Positions 35,504 to 47,179 of a DNA stretch of 64,000 nucleotides are shown one piece after another. Within the stretch, counting starts at the first letter, position 1. Each line of letters opens with the position of its first letter. Both the position numbers and the translations under genes were made by a program. The stretch is from Siphonodentalium dalli (taxonomy: Eukaryota > Mollusca > Scaphopoda > Gadilida > Siphonodentaliidae). The notes beneath the pieces are model-generated. The model was not told the origin of the DNA. It did no database searches and saw only the letters and a program-made list of their open reading frames with translations. The stretch is from assembly GCA_032622095.1 (NCBI GenBank), contig CP136069.1:18737326-18801325 (forward strand), given 5' to 3'.

Positions 35504-35824
35504 GCTGCCAGAAATTAAGCGGACAGGAACCTACGAATAATAGTGAAGATGCACGTAATGATAATGACTGTAGGAAGGGCCTACAGATCTGCAGTCTGGC
35601 AAGTTTCAATGAAAGTGAACGTTGGCAAAGAATAGGAAACGGATATGAATTAATGAGTCATTGATTATCACAGGTGAACCACAGATGTGTGCTGTTTGGA
35701 ACTTGTAGTCAATTTTAAGTTGATTATATTTCCTAAGTTCTTTTCAAATTAACCCATTGAGTTTGATATTTATTTACACAATTTTCAAGTATTTATGAGA
35801 GAAATAACCACCATAGTATAGCAT

Positions 35825-36099
35825 TTAACCCTTTCATGAGTGGAGCTTCCTGAAATTTTGCGAACACCCTGTGCCAATGCATTCTCTTATACATGTATAT
35901 GCAAATCTCCCATAGGGAGTCTCGCATATATAATAGAATACATTGGCCTAACAATATTTCATTTGACCGCGTAAGCCAGTGCATTCTCTTTATATATATG
36001 CAAGGCTCCCTATGGGAGACTCACATGGTATATAAGAGAATGTGCTGGCACAGGATATTTAATGCTGCACCAACTTGGCTTCCATCATGAAAGGGTTAA
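35825..36099. mobile_element. P2 MITE, complete
   Basis: TTAA flanks, ends CCCTTTCATGAGTGGAGC and CATCATGAAAGGG, two hairpins. Confidence 0.9.
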
Positions 36100-36311
36100 T
36101 TAATGAACACAGATAAATGAAAATTCTCTCACAAACTGTTATCAATGTTTGTGCTTCTTTTGTATTTAAATTTTTTTTTTACATAGTTTTCAGAAATGCT
36201 TCATGATTTCTGATTCAAATTTATCATTTTAAAATATAGATGTAGTATAATACACGCACATGATATAATTCTGCCATTCTCCTTGCCTGGTTTAGCTTTT
36301 TGTCACATAAA

Positions 36312-36713
36312 CAAGCCTGGATATAGTGTGTCGGTCATTTGCATAATGAGGTCCCCAGAGGGTGAATTTAGTGATGCTATCCCGCAAAGTGGGCTAGAAT
36401 CACCAAATTCACCCTCTGGGGACCTCATTTTGCTTAAGCCTCATCTTCTAGTTATATTTTCCCTTCTGGGAAGGTTCTCTATTCCCTAATTTCCAGAAGA
36501 TAAATTGCATAATTGAGGTGACTAATGGGTGAACATCACAAACTTCAACTGGGGAACTGCAATCTGATCCTAGGTCTCCCATACCAGTTGAGGCCTAAAG
36601 CAGAATGAGGTTCCCTGAGGGTGAATTTGTTGATGCTAACCCGCCGTGCGGGATAGCATCAGTACCTCTGGGGACCTCATTCTGCAATGTCAGACATCCT
36701 ATATCCAGGCTTG
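36312..36713. mobile_element. Family E MITE, full length
   Basis: Ends CAAGCCTGGATATAG / CTATATCCAGGCTTG with two hairpins. Confidence 0.92.
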
Positions 36714-36917
36714 GTTAACCGGACTGCCCCAGACTCATATAAACAGGCCCTAAAAACTGAAAATTTGGTGAAAATATACTCATAAAGAAAAAGATATAAT
36801 ATATATAATTTTCTTATCGTAATTTGACAATTTTAATCTTATCAAATTAGTTCCCAGTTCATTCATACTATTATAGCCAGTGACTTATTCAAGTTTATTT
36901 CAATTGCTGCTTCGGGC

Positions 36918-37199
36918 ATGAAAGTCAAATTAGACGCACACCTTACAAAGTTCAATCTAATTGCAGGTAAGTACTGTCTAATCAGCAGGTGTTACAGATC
37001 AGATAAATACACACCTGACAATGACAATACCTGGATTATATACCCAGATTATATACCCGATAATGCCACCAATTATTCAACGAGACACATACTAGAGCAT
37101 GGTATAACTAGGGTAAACCTCCCACAATTACTAAACTGGTGCAAGGCATGTGATTTGTGTGAAGGCCCTTTGTATGCACATATTTCCAAAATAGATTGA
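36918..37199 (+). CDS. Short ORF, hypothetical
   Basis: An uninterrupted 93-codon ATG frame lies in non-repetitive intronic DNA. It is polar, with a Cys pair in NWCKACDLCEGPLY near the C-terminus and no hydrophobic segment. It lies antisense to the RasGAP-like gene. I see no splice context or known domain. It could be a chance ORF or a transposon relic. Confidence 0.2.
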   Translation: MKVKLDAHLTKFNLIAGKYCLISRCYRSDKYTPDNDNTWIIYPDYIPDNATNYSTRHILEHGITRVNLPQLLNWCKACDLCEGPLYAHISKID

Positions 37200-37448
37200 T
37201 CTGTTTACGAAAATCGTTCATGATATTGTGTTTCTTGTGAATGATTTCAAAAGCTGTGCGCGGTGCAGCATACATGTCCCATGGCTCAGCTTACATGTCC
37301 CACGAGTAATTGGGCAATAGCATATAATTAACGAGAGAGTGTGGTATTGTTAGTTATCTAAAACGTCTGAATTTGAATGTTTGTAATTATATATTTGCTC
37401 AAGATAATTTTGTCCATCTTGTATTCATCAACAATTTCTCATCTGCAT

Positions 37449-37716
37449 TTAACCCTTTGATGACTGGAGCTGTGCTGGTGCAGCATTAAAAACCTGTGCC
37501 AGTGCAGTCTCTTATTTATGCGAGTCTCCCATAGAGAGCCTCATATATATATAAGGAAATGCACTGGCTTACATGATCAAGGCAAATATTGTTAGTTAGG
37601 CCAATGCATTCTTTTAAATATGTGAGGCGCCCTATGGGCGACTCGCATATCTAAGAGAATGCATTGGCACAGGGTCTTTGCAAAAAATCAGGAAGCACCA
37701 GTCATGAAAGGGTTAA
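37449..37716. mobile_element. P2 MITE, complete
   Basis: TTAA flanks, ends CCCTTTGATGACTGGAGC and CCAGTCATGAAAGGG, two hairpins. Confidence 0.9.
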
Positions 37717-37737
37717 AATTTGGATATTCAACCATAT

Positions 37738-37810
37738 TCGGGCTCAGGTGGCTCAGTCGGTAAGGTAGATATATAGTGCTTGAGGCCATTACATTCGTGC
37801 TTTCTAAGTA
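37738..37810 (+). mobile_element. Possible tRNA-like SINE head
   Basis: GGCTCAGGTGGCTCAGTCGG contains a good pol III A-box (TGGCTCAGTCGG). The expected B-box is only hinted at (ATTCGTGC). Probably a decayed SINE fragment. Confidence 0.35.
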
Positions 37811-38011
37811 AAAGGCTCTGCGCTGCTCTTTGTGAATTTTTCCAATACAGCCCTGTTAATGAGCAAATTTAACCTTATATTGGCTAATAAATTGCCCAGG
37901 CCAGAAATTGTTTGACAAAAACAGCCTTGGATCCACATAGTTGCATGCTTGGCAATCTCACACGACTTCCCTGTCGAGTAAAGTTTGGGCTAAAGCTTGT
38001 TAAAATTGTTG

Positions 38012-38308
38012 GGACAACCTCTGGGAAGTATCTATTGACTCGAATTAACATTGTTTTTAGTTAATATTTTCCTTCTTGAAAGTAAGATAAAATGCATAAT
38101 CGAGGTGACTGATGGGTGAACATCACCAACATCAACTGGTGAACTTCAATTTGATCCTAGGTCTACCATAGTTGAAGCTATTAAAGCAGAATGAGGTTCC
38201 CAGAGGGTGAATTTGGTGACACTAGCCTGTTGTGCGGGATAGCATCACTAAATTCACCCTCTGGGGACCTCATTCTGCAAATGAAAGACACACTATTTGC
38301 AGGCTTGA
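38012..38308. mobile_element. Family E MITE, left hairpin missing
   Basis: Centre from CTCTGGGAAGTATC and a full right hairpin ending CACACTATTTGCAGGCTTG. Confidence 0.83.
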
Positions 38309-38934
38309 TAATAAGTTCAACAAGTTTCAGGTTGTGGGTTGAATTTATTATCTAAACATTTCCCTCAAATAAATAAAATCCTTCTGTAGTTGTTTTATAT
38401 TTGTCGGTCGTCTGCTTATATTTCCTGAACATCCCTCCAGATGAATAATAGACCATTCCAGACAGTGTATACTTTTACAACAAATTCAGTAAATAAATTG
38501 TTAAATTGAGAATGTTGAATACAGATTGATATTTTATGCAGCACATCCCAAGGGAGAAAACCCAAGACAAAGATAAGAGTAAACAGTTAGCAGATAGAGT
38601 TATCCTCCTTCCTTCATAGATCAATACCATCAAATAAGACTCATGTTCTCCAAATGACACCAGAATATTTATTGAGAGGCAGGAGAAGTGAGGTATCCTC
38701 TCCACCCCACCTGCTACACTCCAGGACACATAATATGGGAGATTAAACCAACATACATGTATAAATACATGATAGAGGGAACAGGAAATATCACAATCAT
38801 GCCAATTTTTGCTGAGCGGCTGAACCATTCAAACTCAGGAAGAAATGCATTCACTGATATAACACAAGAGTCTTTTAACCCGAGGGTTATATTCTACCAT
38901 CCTTCTAGCACCACATTAAGCAAAAACACAGACC

Positions 38935-39151
38935 TACAGTAATGCCCCAAATAATCGACTCCTTAACCACATCAGAATTCTGGGTAACTTTTCAGGATTT
39001 AGTCGGGAATATGGCTTGTTACCATTCATCGGAAAGCTTTCAGTGAGAACTTTCCGATGAATGGCAACAAGCCATATTTCAGACTAAATCCTGAAAAGTT
39101 ACCCATAATTCTGATGTGGTTAAGGAGTCGATCATTGAGGGCATTACTATA
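38935..39151. mobile_element. Family A MITE, full length
   Basis: Both arms intact with scattered substitutions. Confidence 0.92.
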
Positions 39152-39368
39152 CATATAGGCTGACAGTGCGGTGACTGGCCACGAACAGTTATCAGCTCTG
39201 GGTAAGTCGTCCTGCTAATTTAGCTATGATGTTGGTCAGACAATATGATGCTGTTAAGGAAGACTAACTAAATCGAGCTATTTATGGGGCCATCTCCATC
39301 AATACACAAAAGACATTATCAATAAAAGAATTAATATGAGTCAATATTGAGAGTTAAACACACTCATG

Positions 39369-39488
39369 TACAGTACTCGGGGAGAGCTTTCCGATGAATG
39401 GCAACAAGCCATATTTCCGACTAAATCCGGAAAAGTTACCCATAATTCTGGTGTAGTTAAAGAGTCGATTACTTAGGGCATTACTGTA
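39369..39488. mobile_element. Family A MITE, left arm mostly deleted
   Basis: Keeps TACAGTA at the left end, then jumps to the centre (CTCGGGGAGAGC) and a full right arm. Confidence 0.88.
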
Positions 39489-39823
39489 CACAGAGAACCA
39501 CGTATAACAACTTGTTAAATTATTTATAAGAAAATGAGTAAAAGGTTTAAGTAAATTTACTCATTTTCATTATAATTACCATATTGTCTTACATAGAGCA
39601 CATCAGTTGTGTTTTGCACTCATCCCTGACTCAAATTCTTTCGTTTGATGCATATTTTCTGTTGAATAAAAGAGATGGCTTTTACTACCTAAACATTCCC
39701 CCAAATGAGTAATATATCATTCCAATATATTCTTTTATAACTGAATGGGAGAGTCCATTTGGTATATACAGGGTTAACCAGGGGTGGTTACCATTTTAAG
39801 ACTTTAGCCTTCCCTCCCCGCTC

Positions 39824-40154
39824 TTAAAAGGGGTACTGTACACTAAATCTGGCCATTTTTGCGACCATCGATCTTCTTTCATTCTCAATTTGAATTTGAG
39901 CCATGGATGAGTGCAAAATATACTCATGTGATCTATGAACGATGCAAACAACATGGTATTATAATGAATTTATGATTCCAGCCATTTATTCATTTTCATT
40001 ACAGTAACCATGTTGTTTGCATCGTTCATAGATCACACAAGTTTATATTGCACTAATATATGGCTGAAATTCATTAATTTGTTAATATATTCTGTTTAAT
40101 ATAAATAGAGATTGTCCCAATAATGGGCAGATTTAGTGTACAGTACCCATTTAA
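39824..40154. mobile_element. R MITE, palindromic short copy
   Basis: Ends TTAAAAGGGGTACTGTACAC and GTGTACAGTACCCATTTAA. The interior is itself an inverted repeat around ATCTATGAACGATGCAAACA. Confidence 0.87.
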
Positions 40155-40732
40155 GTGTATGTCAAATATATTGAATGCTATAACAAAAGAATCTTTTAAT
40201 GTGAGCCCTATAATAATTTTAGTGCCCTTGATTAAACTAACACAATACTTGATGACCCTTTAAGCCTAGACTAAGTCTGATAGGATGACTGGCCGCAAAC
40301 AGGTAGACACACCTGTGGATCTTATCTCAAGCCCGCCAATTATTCTGATCCTATTCACCTCGGAGAGTGATCACTCGCTCAGTTAATAGGATTTACCGTG
40401 TTTACCGTTAAGATGACATTTGAAGTGATGTTGACACCGAGAATTAGGATTCCAATGACTTCAGTATGAATATTTTGAAGTGGTCACATGACATTATAAA
40501 CCCTCTTAGGTCTTTAGGTTTTCACAAGGACACAGCATTAAACTAAAACCCTTAGCTTATCTGTCAAAGCAATGGTCCTATCTGTGTGCAGCGTTCCCGC
40601 AGTCCAGACCAATCAAGGCTAGCTGTCCCAGAACAATCAACATATTTTCAAGGCTAATATTCTAAAATTCATTGCCATTATTTTTTAAAGATATTCAAGT
40701 TATTTAAGTTGCCAAAATGAGTACAAGGTGCA
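40155..40732. other. No gene seen
   Basis: Unique intronic sequence. Confidence 0.55.
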
Positions 40733-41377
40733 TTAACCCTTTGAGTGCCAAGGGCCGATCTCATCGGCCCTAAACCTACAAAATAAGTCTGTTAACCCTT
40801 TACCCAACAGAACGGCCCTGTGCCAATGCATTCTCTTATATATGCGAGTCGACCATAGGTCGCCTCGCATATATAAGAGAATGCATTGGCTTAACACATT
40901 AAAAATTATAAAATTGTTAAAGAATGTAAGAAAAAATGGTAAAAAGTGTTAAAAAAAGATTTTTTTTAGGCCAATGCATTCTCTTATATATGCGAGGCGA
41001 CCTATGGTCGACTCGCATATATAAGAGAATGCATTGGCACAGGGCATAACTGTAACTATCACAATGTGGTCAAGGAGCCGGTTCCAATGATATCCATATT
41101 TGTATGGTTTTATTGAGACAGACCCAAGATATTTTAGGCTGTTGAAGCTTTATTTGGCCGGTTTTGGCCGGTTTGTTGGGTAAAGGGTTAAAGAATATAA
41201 GAATAAATTATTAAAATTGTAACAAATTGTGAAAAAAAAAAAAAAAAAAATTGTTAGGCCAATGCATTCTCTTATATATGCGAGGTGACCTATGGTTGAC
41301 TCGCATATATAAGAGAATGCATTGGCACAGGGTATATGGGTTGATACAAAAATCGGACCTGGCACTCAAAGGGTTAA
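40733..41377. mobile_element. P1 MITE split by a nested P3
   Basis: Outer TTAA and CCCTTTGAGTGCC ends belong to P1. The TTAA of its internal TCTGTTAAAGAATAT is the target of the P3 at 40792-41191. Confidence 0.92.
40792..41191. mobile_element. P3 MITE nested in P1
   Basis: TTAA at 40792-40795 and 41188-41191; the interior is nearly identical to the 7197 copy. Both host and guest carry the same hairpin module. Confidence 0.94.
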
Positions 41378-41544
41378 ATAAACAATTTGGTGGTTCATGA
41401 TGGAATCACTTTTCACTGTCATCTTTTATGTGCAGAAATAATTTAAGTAAAACTTATCTTGTGTAATTCATAGACAGTTCCACTATTTTTGTGAATTGTG
41501 AAGATGGTGATACACATTTTAATTTTTTCTCTTCTGCATCTAAC

Positions 41545-41762
41545 TACAGTAATGCCCTAAGTAATCGACCCTTTAACCACAGCAGAATTATGGGTAACTT
41601 TTCAGGATTTAGTCGGAAATATGGCTTGTTGCCATTCATCAGAAAAGCTCTCCCCGAGAGCTTTCCGATGAATGGCAACAAGCCATATTTCCGACTAAAT
41701 CCTGAAAAGTTACCCATAATTCTGCTGTGGTTAAAGGGTCGATTACTTAGGGCTTTACTGTA
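41545..41762. mobile_element. Family A MITE, full length
   Basis: Near-consensus on both arms. Confidence 0.93.
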
Positions 41763-41848
41763 TGTTCAACCCAAATGTTTGTAAACAAGGCTATGTTATT
41801 GTTATGCAAACAAAATAAAATCCACTAAGTGTAGTGTTGAGATACAAT

Positions 41849-41896
41849 TGGCTATATAAGGTGATGGCTATATAAGGTGATGGCTATATAAGGTGA
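41849..41896. repeat. 16-bp tandem repeat, 3 copies
   Basis: TGGCTATATAAGGTGA, exact. Confidence 0.95.
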
Positions 41897-42141
41897 TGAG
41901 TGTGTCGGCAAGCAACTGAGAATAAACTCAGGCAAGTCACAAGAATAGCTTTATTGTCTAAATGAAATTTTACTCCAGAATATCAACTGACCTTTGTTGA
42001 TTCAAATTTTCCCTTGAATATCTTCACCATAGTCAATATTCAGAAACTGAACAGGATTTAATAAAGATATCCAAACACAAAAGAATAATTGTCGAGGTGA
42101 ATTGTTTAAGTCACTTCTCACACAATCTAACACATGAATGA

Positions 42142-42251
42142 TATAACCATAGTCAGGGTCCTCTGATGAAAGAAACGGTCAAGATAGCTTCATAAATATA
42201 ACCATAGTCAGGGTCCTCTGATGAAAGAAACAGTCAAGATAGCTTCATAAA
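42142..42251. repeat. 55-bp tandem duplication
   Basis: TATAACCATAGTCAGGGTCC...TAGCTTCATAAA, two copies differing at one base. Confidence 0.93.
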
Positions 42252-42939
42252 TATCTTTCAAATCCAGAAGAATCGACAAAACTATAAACGTGAAACAGTA
42301 GCACGATTTCCAATGACGCGAAAATTAATATAGTAACCAATCATAAAGGCCGAATGACACACAGATCAAACAGAAATAAATCAACCCATCCCATTTATGT
42401 CCATAAAGTCCTGGTCCGTTAATAGCCTTATCAGTCGAGGCCACCAATGCAATACACTTGTGACCGTGTCACGCCATATTTACGCATTAGTTAATACAAA
42501 TCAGGAAGTACAAAGGAATAAAACGACGAGACAACAAGATGCATAAGCTGTCAGTCGGTCGTTAAAGTTCGCACACATTATTCCCGCCAGTTATGTAAAT
42601 TCTCAAATATGCGGTCTGCGGTTTGAAATGTCGCAAGAACATACCTAGCAGCTAGGCGTGAAAACCACCTGTCCAAATATAGGAGGGCTGGTGCCCACTT
42701 GATATTTGAAAATAGAAATGCGAATTATTGCAAACATCCACTTCGTGAGTGTCATTTATAAAAGTGAAATCTCTACACATTGAGTTGAGGTGCCGGACTT
42801 TCTTCTTTTTAAATGTCATGGGAAACCATATGTGATCAGCTGGCACTGCCAATTTATGATTCACAGGAAGCAATCTGTTCGTCTTCTCTGTAGAGTTTTG
42901 CTTAATAGTTTTAGTGCCAGGGCTTATATCCCTTTACTC

Positions 42940-43200
42940 GATCATTGACGAGTAATTCTCTTAGGAAATGCTCAGATAATAAGTTCAACAAATGAGCATA
43001 AATCATTGTTTGTTGATCTTATTATCTGAACATTTGCCATCAATTAATATGAAATCTAATGCACTTGTATTATCTTTCAGTCTGACTGATGTCTGCTTTT
43101 ATTACCTGAACATACCCCCAGATGAATAATAGACCATTCCAATGTATACTTTTATAACTGAATGGGAGAATCCATTCAGCATAGAAAGTATTAACAGAAC
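42940..43200. repeat. Dispersed repeat H (GATGAATAATAGACCATTCC)
   Basis: Shared core GATGAATAATAGACCATTCC followed by ATGTATACTTTTATAACTGAATGG. Other copies lie near 32075-32250, 38320-38480, 39640-39780 and, inverted, 44490-44830. No ORF. Confidence 0.8.
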
Positions 43201-43540
43201 AGAGTGATACCCGAAGCAGAGGGGCGCAAATGTCAACAGAAAAGGATGTTTCAGAAAGAAATAGGGAGGAGAAATGCAGTGGAAGAGCAGGTAGCTGCCC
43301 CTCTGACCCTCCACCAAACGATGCAAAAGGGGCTAAAAATACCCTTTTTGTGCTCAAGAATTCAAAAAAATGGTTGAAAAATTCTGAAATATTATGAAAA
43401 ACTGAGCGGATTATAGTTTTTATTCTTGTAGCTTAATTAGCATGATCGTGATTTTTGTGTATGTATTAACAAACATAAATGGGGTGCCCTTTATACTCTA
43501 ATCAATTAAGGTTAAAACACATTAGGCAGATTTAACATGT

Positions 43541-44197
43541 TTAACCATTCCATGACTGGAGCTTTCCGAAATTTTAAGAAAACCCTGCACCAATGCATTC
43601 TCTTATATATGTGAGTCTCCCATTGGGAGCCTCGCATATAGAGAAAACATTGGCCTAGCTATTAACCCTTTCAGTGCCAGGGGCCGATCTCATCGTCCCT
43701 AATTTACCGGTCTGTAAAATCGGCCCTAAAAAAATATAAAAAAAATAAACAATTTTAGATTTTGTTTTGTTTTTTGGGTTGAATTTTTTTGGGTATGCTT
43801 AAGCATGCTATAGCGAATTTAAAAACAAACTGGATAAAACCTTAGGGGCATGTTATAACTCAAAACTATCACCAAGTATTCATAGTAAAAAAATTTATGC
43901 CCATGAAAAACGTAAGATTCCCTGGCACTAAACCTACTAAATAAGTCTGTTAAAGAATATAAGAAAAAATTATTAAAATTGTAAAAAATAATACAAATGA
44001 TGAAAAATTGTTAGGCCAATGCATTCTCTTATATATGCGAGGCGACCTATGGTCGACTCGCATATATAAGAGAATGCATTGGCACAGGGTATATGGGTTG
44101 ATACAAAAATCTGACCTGGCACTCAAAGGGTTAAAGAAGATGCACTGGCACATGATCTTTAATGCTGCACCAGCTCAACTCCCATCATGTGAGGTTT
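43541..44197. mobile_element. P2 MITE interrupted by P1
   Basis: A P2 left end with one hairpin at 43541-43661 and a P2 right end (ATGCACTGGCACATGATC...) after 44134. The P1-like element sits between them. Confidence 0.78.
43662..44134. mobile_element. P1-like MITE, long form, nested in P2
   Basis: TTAA-flanked ends CCCTTTCAGTGCCAGG and CCTGGCACTCAAAGGG. About 240 bp of extra sequence (near 43690-43930), not seen in other P1 copies, precedes the usual linker and module. The whole sits inside a P2 element. Confidence 0.8.
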
Positions 44198-44489
44198 AGT
44201 ATCATTAACACCTGACTCAGATAATCAAGTTCAACTCTTCGTTTGTACCAGAAGCAATCAAGGGCAAAAAAATGGCAGAATTTCCATGAAATGGCATGGT
44301 TTTAGTCAAAGAAAAGCTAGGGATAAAGGCCGAAAATACAACAGAATTTTAGTGTATACTTGCAAGGATCAAGCACACATTAAGCTAACACACTGCATAT
44401 ATTTATTTCTCACAACATGATATAAGACGTCTGTTTCAGTTGATTCTGTTATTTTGCCATTCTTTGAACCATACAAAGGCAATTCTGCC

Positions 44490-44830
44490 CCAAATACCTG
44501 CGTTCTCTGCCCACTCTGGGAGTCATTAGAGGGGCAGCCGCTCTGCCCTCCCCCCCCCCCCCCCCACCCGCTCTCCCAACTATTTCTATACTAAATGGAT
44601 TCAGTGACTCAGTTATAAAAGTATAATTGGAATTGTCCATTATTCATCAGAAGGTATTTTCAGGTAATAAAAGCAGATGACAGACAGACGAAAAGCTAAT
44701 AAAAGAGCAGAATGATTCATTTTCATGGATAAGAAATGCTTAGACCTATGGGTCATTTGTTGAATTTTTAATCTGAACATTTTCTGAGGGAACTACTCGT
44801 CAATGAGTTTCTAATAAATAAAGAGTTTAC
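44490..44830. repeat. Inverted copy of repeat H with poly-C tract
   Basis: Reverse complement of the 42940-43300 block (CTCATTGACGAGTAGTTCCC end, TCCATTATTCATC), with a long C run near 44550. Confidence 0.7.
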
Positions 44831-44997
44831 AGACTTTAGAAAATTAACATTTGAAATCAAATATTAACGAGATGTCACTGAATAACCAACTCGATGTAGG
44901 AATATAATCCAAGAAGGATAACTCTTATGTGTAATATACAAACATGCCAGCACAGGACATGGATAAATTCCATAACAGCAAATGGTCTTATATTAGA

Positions 44998-45202
44998 TAC
45001 AGTAATGCCCTAAGTAATCGACTCCTTAACCACAGTAGAATTATGGGTAACTTTTCAGGATTTAGTCAGAAATATGGGTTGTTGCCATTCATTGGAAAGC
45101 TCTCACTGAGAGCTTTCCGATGAATGGCAACAAGCCATATTTCCGACTAAATCCTGAAAAGTTACCCATAATTCTGCTGTGGTTAATTAGGGCATTACTG
45201 TA
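44998..45202. mobile_element. Family A MITE with verifiable empty site
   Basis: Inserted in the first of three tandem units of about 570-600 bp. The sister unit reads AAATAGCTGTGGCATGG at 45767, with a single TA where this copy has TA-element-TA. This shows a TA target duplication. Confidence 0.94.
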
Positions 45203-46440
45203 GCTGTGGCATGGAAACTTTTTATCTTGAGTCAGTTTTGATCCCATGAGAATTGATATCTCATGAACATGTTAACCTGTATTGTGCTTATTATATATTT
45301 TTATAGGAGACTGTTCTTCAGAATTAGGGAAATTTGAACAAATATATTTATCAATGAAATTATTTATAAAATTCTGCCGCAAATCCAGGTGTCCTATGCC
45401 CCCCTTTGATGTAAACATATTTTATGCCAATCCTAATACCTGTAACATATATGAACATTTAACAAATGTTTTGACAATCTAGTATAGACAGGTGAATTGG
45501 AAAGGGGATTTAATAACTCTGCCCTCTGCCTCTTCCCCACTTTACACAGCTGCCCCTTCTCCCACTGCTCTGTTAACAGGATCATTATGTTTACAGACTA
45601 CCCTCAGTGAACTCAATTATTAAAAATATGTCACTATAAAATAACCAACTAAATGTAGGAATGTAACCCAAGAAGGATAACTCTACCGGTATGTGTAATT
45701 TACAAACACACTGGTGTGGGATATTGATCAATTCCCAATAGTAAATGCTATCATGCTATTAAAGCAAATAGCTGTGGCATGGATATTTTATCTTGAGTCA
45801 GTTCTTATCACATGGGAATTGATATCTCATGGACATGTTAAACTCTAATGTGCCAATCATATATTTTTATAGGGAGACTGTTCTTCAGAAATAGGGAGAT
45901 TTGAACAAATTTATTTATCAATGAAATTATTTATAAAATTCTGTCCCAATTCCAGGTGCCCCCTTCCCCCCTTAATGTAAACATATTTTATGCCAATCCT
46001 AATACATGTAACATATATGAAGATTAAACAAAAGTTTTGACAATATATGTAGTATATTGGTGAATTGGAAGGAGATTAAACAACTCTACCTCTGCCCCAT
46101 TCAACAGCTGTCCCCTCTGCACCCCCCCCCCATTTCCTACAGCTGTGCCCTCTTCGCACCACCCCTCGCTCTGTTAACAGGATCGTTGTGTTTACAGACT
46201 ACTGTCAGTCAACATGTGAACTCAATTATTAATGATATGTCACTATAAAATAACCAACTTGATGTAAGAATATAACCCAAGAAGGATAACTCTATGTGTA
46301 ATTTACAAACACGCTGGTGTGGGATATTGATCAATTCCCAATAGCAAGTGCTATCACGCTATTAAAGTAGATAGCTGTGGCATGGATATTTTATCTTGAG
46401 TCAGTTCTTATCACATGGGAATTGATATTTCATGAACATG

Positions 46441-46917
46441 TTAAAGGTACTCAACCCGTAAAGAGGGTCCCCATCTCAACAGATTCCAACAACAACAATC
46501 CGATCAGAGGGTCCTATATTACTATTTCTTTGGCTTTGGGGGTAAAAAATATTTGATTCGAGTCGAGGAACCCATCAAACACAGCTCAGAGTTATTAGAT
46601 ATTGATTTTTCAAATTTGTTAACTGCTCGAGATTAGTACTAATAACTGCCGTAATCTGCTCTGGATGTGTGCTCCAAATCTATTCAAACAGACAAGGATG
46701 AATAACTCTAAAATCAAGTGGTAATTTTAACGCAATTTTGTCTGAGTTTTGGGCCAGATAGTATTCCCGATAATGAAAAATAATAGATTTCTAAAATCGA
46801 TATCTAACAAATCTGAGCTTTGATGGGTGACTTCCTCGACTCGAATCAAATATTTTTGACCCCCGAAGCCATTGAAATAGTAATTGAGAGGAGTTTTATC
46901 GGGTTGAGTACCTTTAA
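46441..46917. mobile_element. P5 MITE (TTAA, AGGTACTCAACCC), complete, with empty site
   Basis: TTAA plus AGGTACTCAACCCG at the left and GGGTTGAGTACCT plus TTAA at the right. It interrupts the third tandem unit: sister units read CATGTTAACCTGTATTGTG and CATGTTAAACTCTAATGTG, with one TTAA. Nearly identical to the 61619 copy. Confidence 0.95.
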
Positions 46918-47179
46918 CCTCTAATGTGACAATATAGGGAGACTGGTTTCCATTTGTAAGGAGATTTGAATATAATTCGTGAAAAACTTATCAATAAAAT
47001 TATTTATAAAATTTAATAAGAATATTTATCCAATAGAAGTCACAACAACCTGACTCTTGATTTAATTTAGACTCTATGACGCCTATACACAAGAATATCA
47101 AATGGATTGATTTCACAATACTCAACACATGTGATACAACAATGATGTTGACATCATAAGCATGAATGTCAGCGTCCAA

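Larger units (their letters stand above)
34029..35620. repeat. Three direct copies of a segment of about 230 bp separated by MITEs
   Basis: Copies at about 34029-34287, 34517-34752 and 35504-35620 share CAGAACAAATGCT, GCCAGAAATTAAGC and CTGGCAGCC...AATGAAAGT. An A element lies between copies 1 and 2 and two E elements between copies 2 and 3. Confidence 0.88.
41763..42939. other. No supported gene
   Basis: Apart from two small tandem repeats the sequence is unique. A 73-codon minus ORF (42652-42873) lacks splice support. Confidence 0.45.
44827..47010. repeat. Tandem units of about 570-600 bp, interrupted by two MITEs
   Basis: GCTGTGGCATGG recurs at 45203, 45771 and 46374; a partial upstream unit starts near 44827. 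Apparent 60-codon ORFs (45282, 46057) are unit artefacts without conservation of frame. Confidence 0.9.

Noticed and set aside
38475-38828. 117-codon minus ORF
   Set aside because: It starts in a dispersed repeat, has no splice context or domain, and reads like translated AT-rich intron.
45282-46248. Duplicated 60-codon ORFs
   Set aside because: They lie in tandem units, and the reading frame differs between units.
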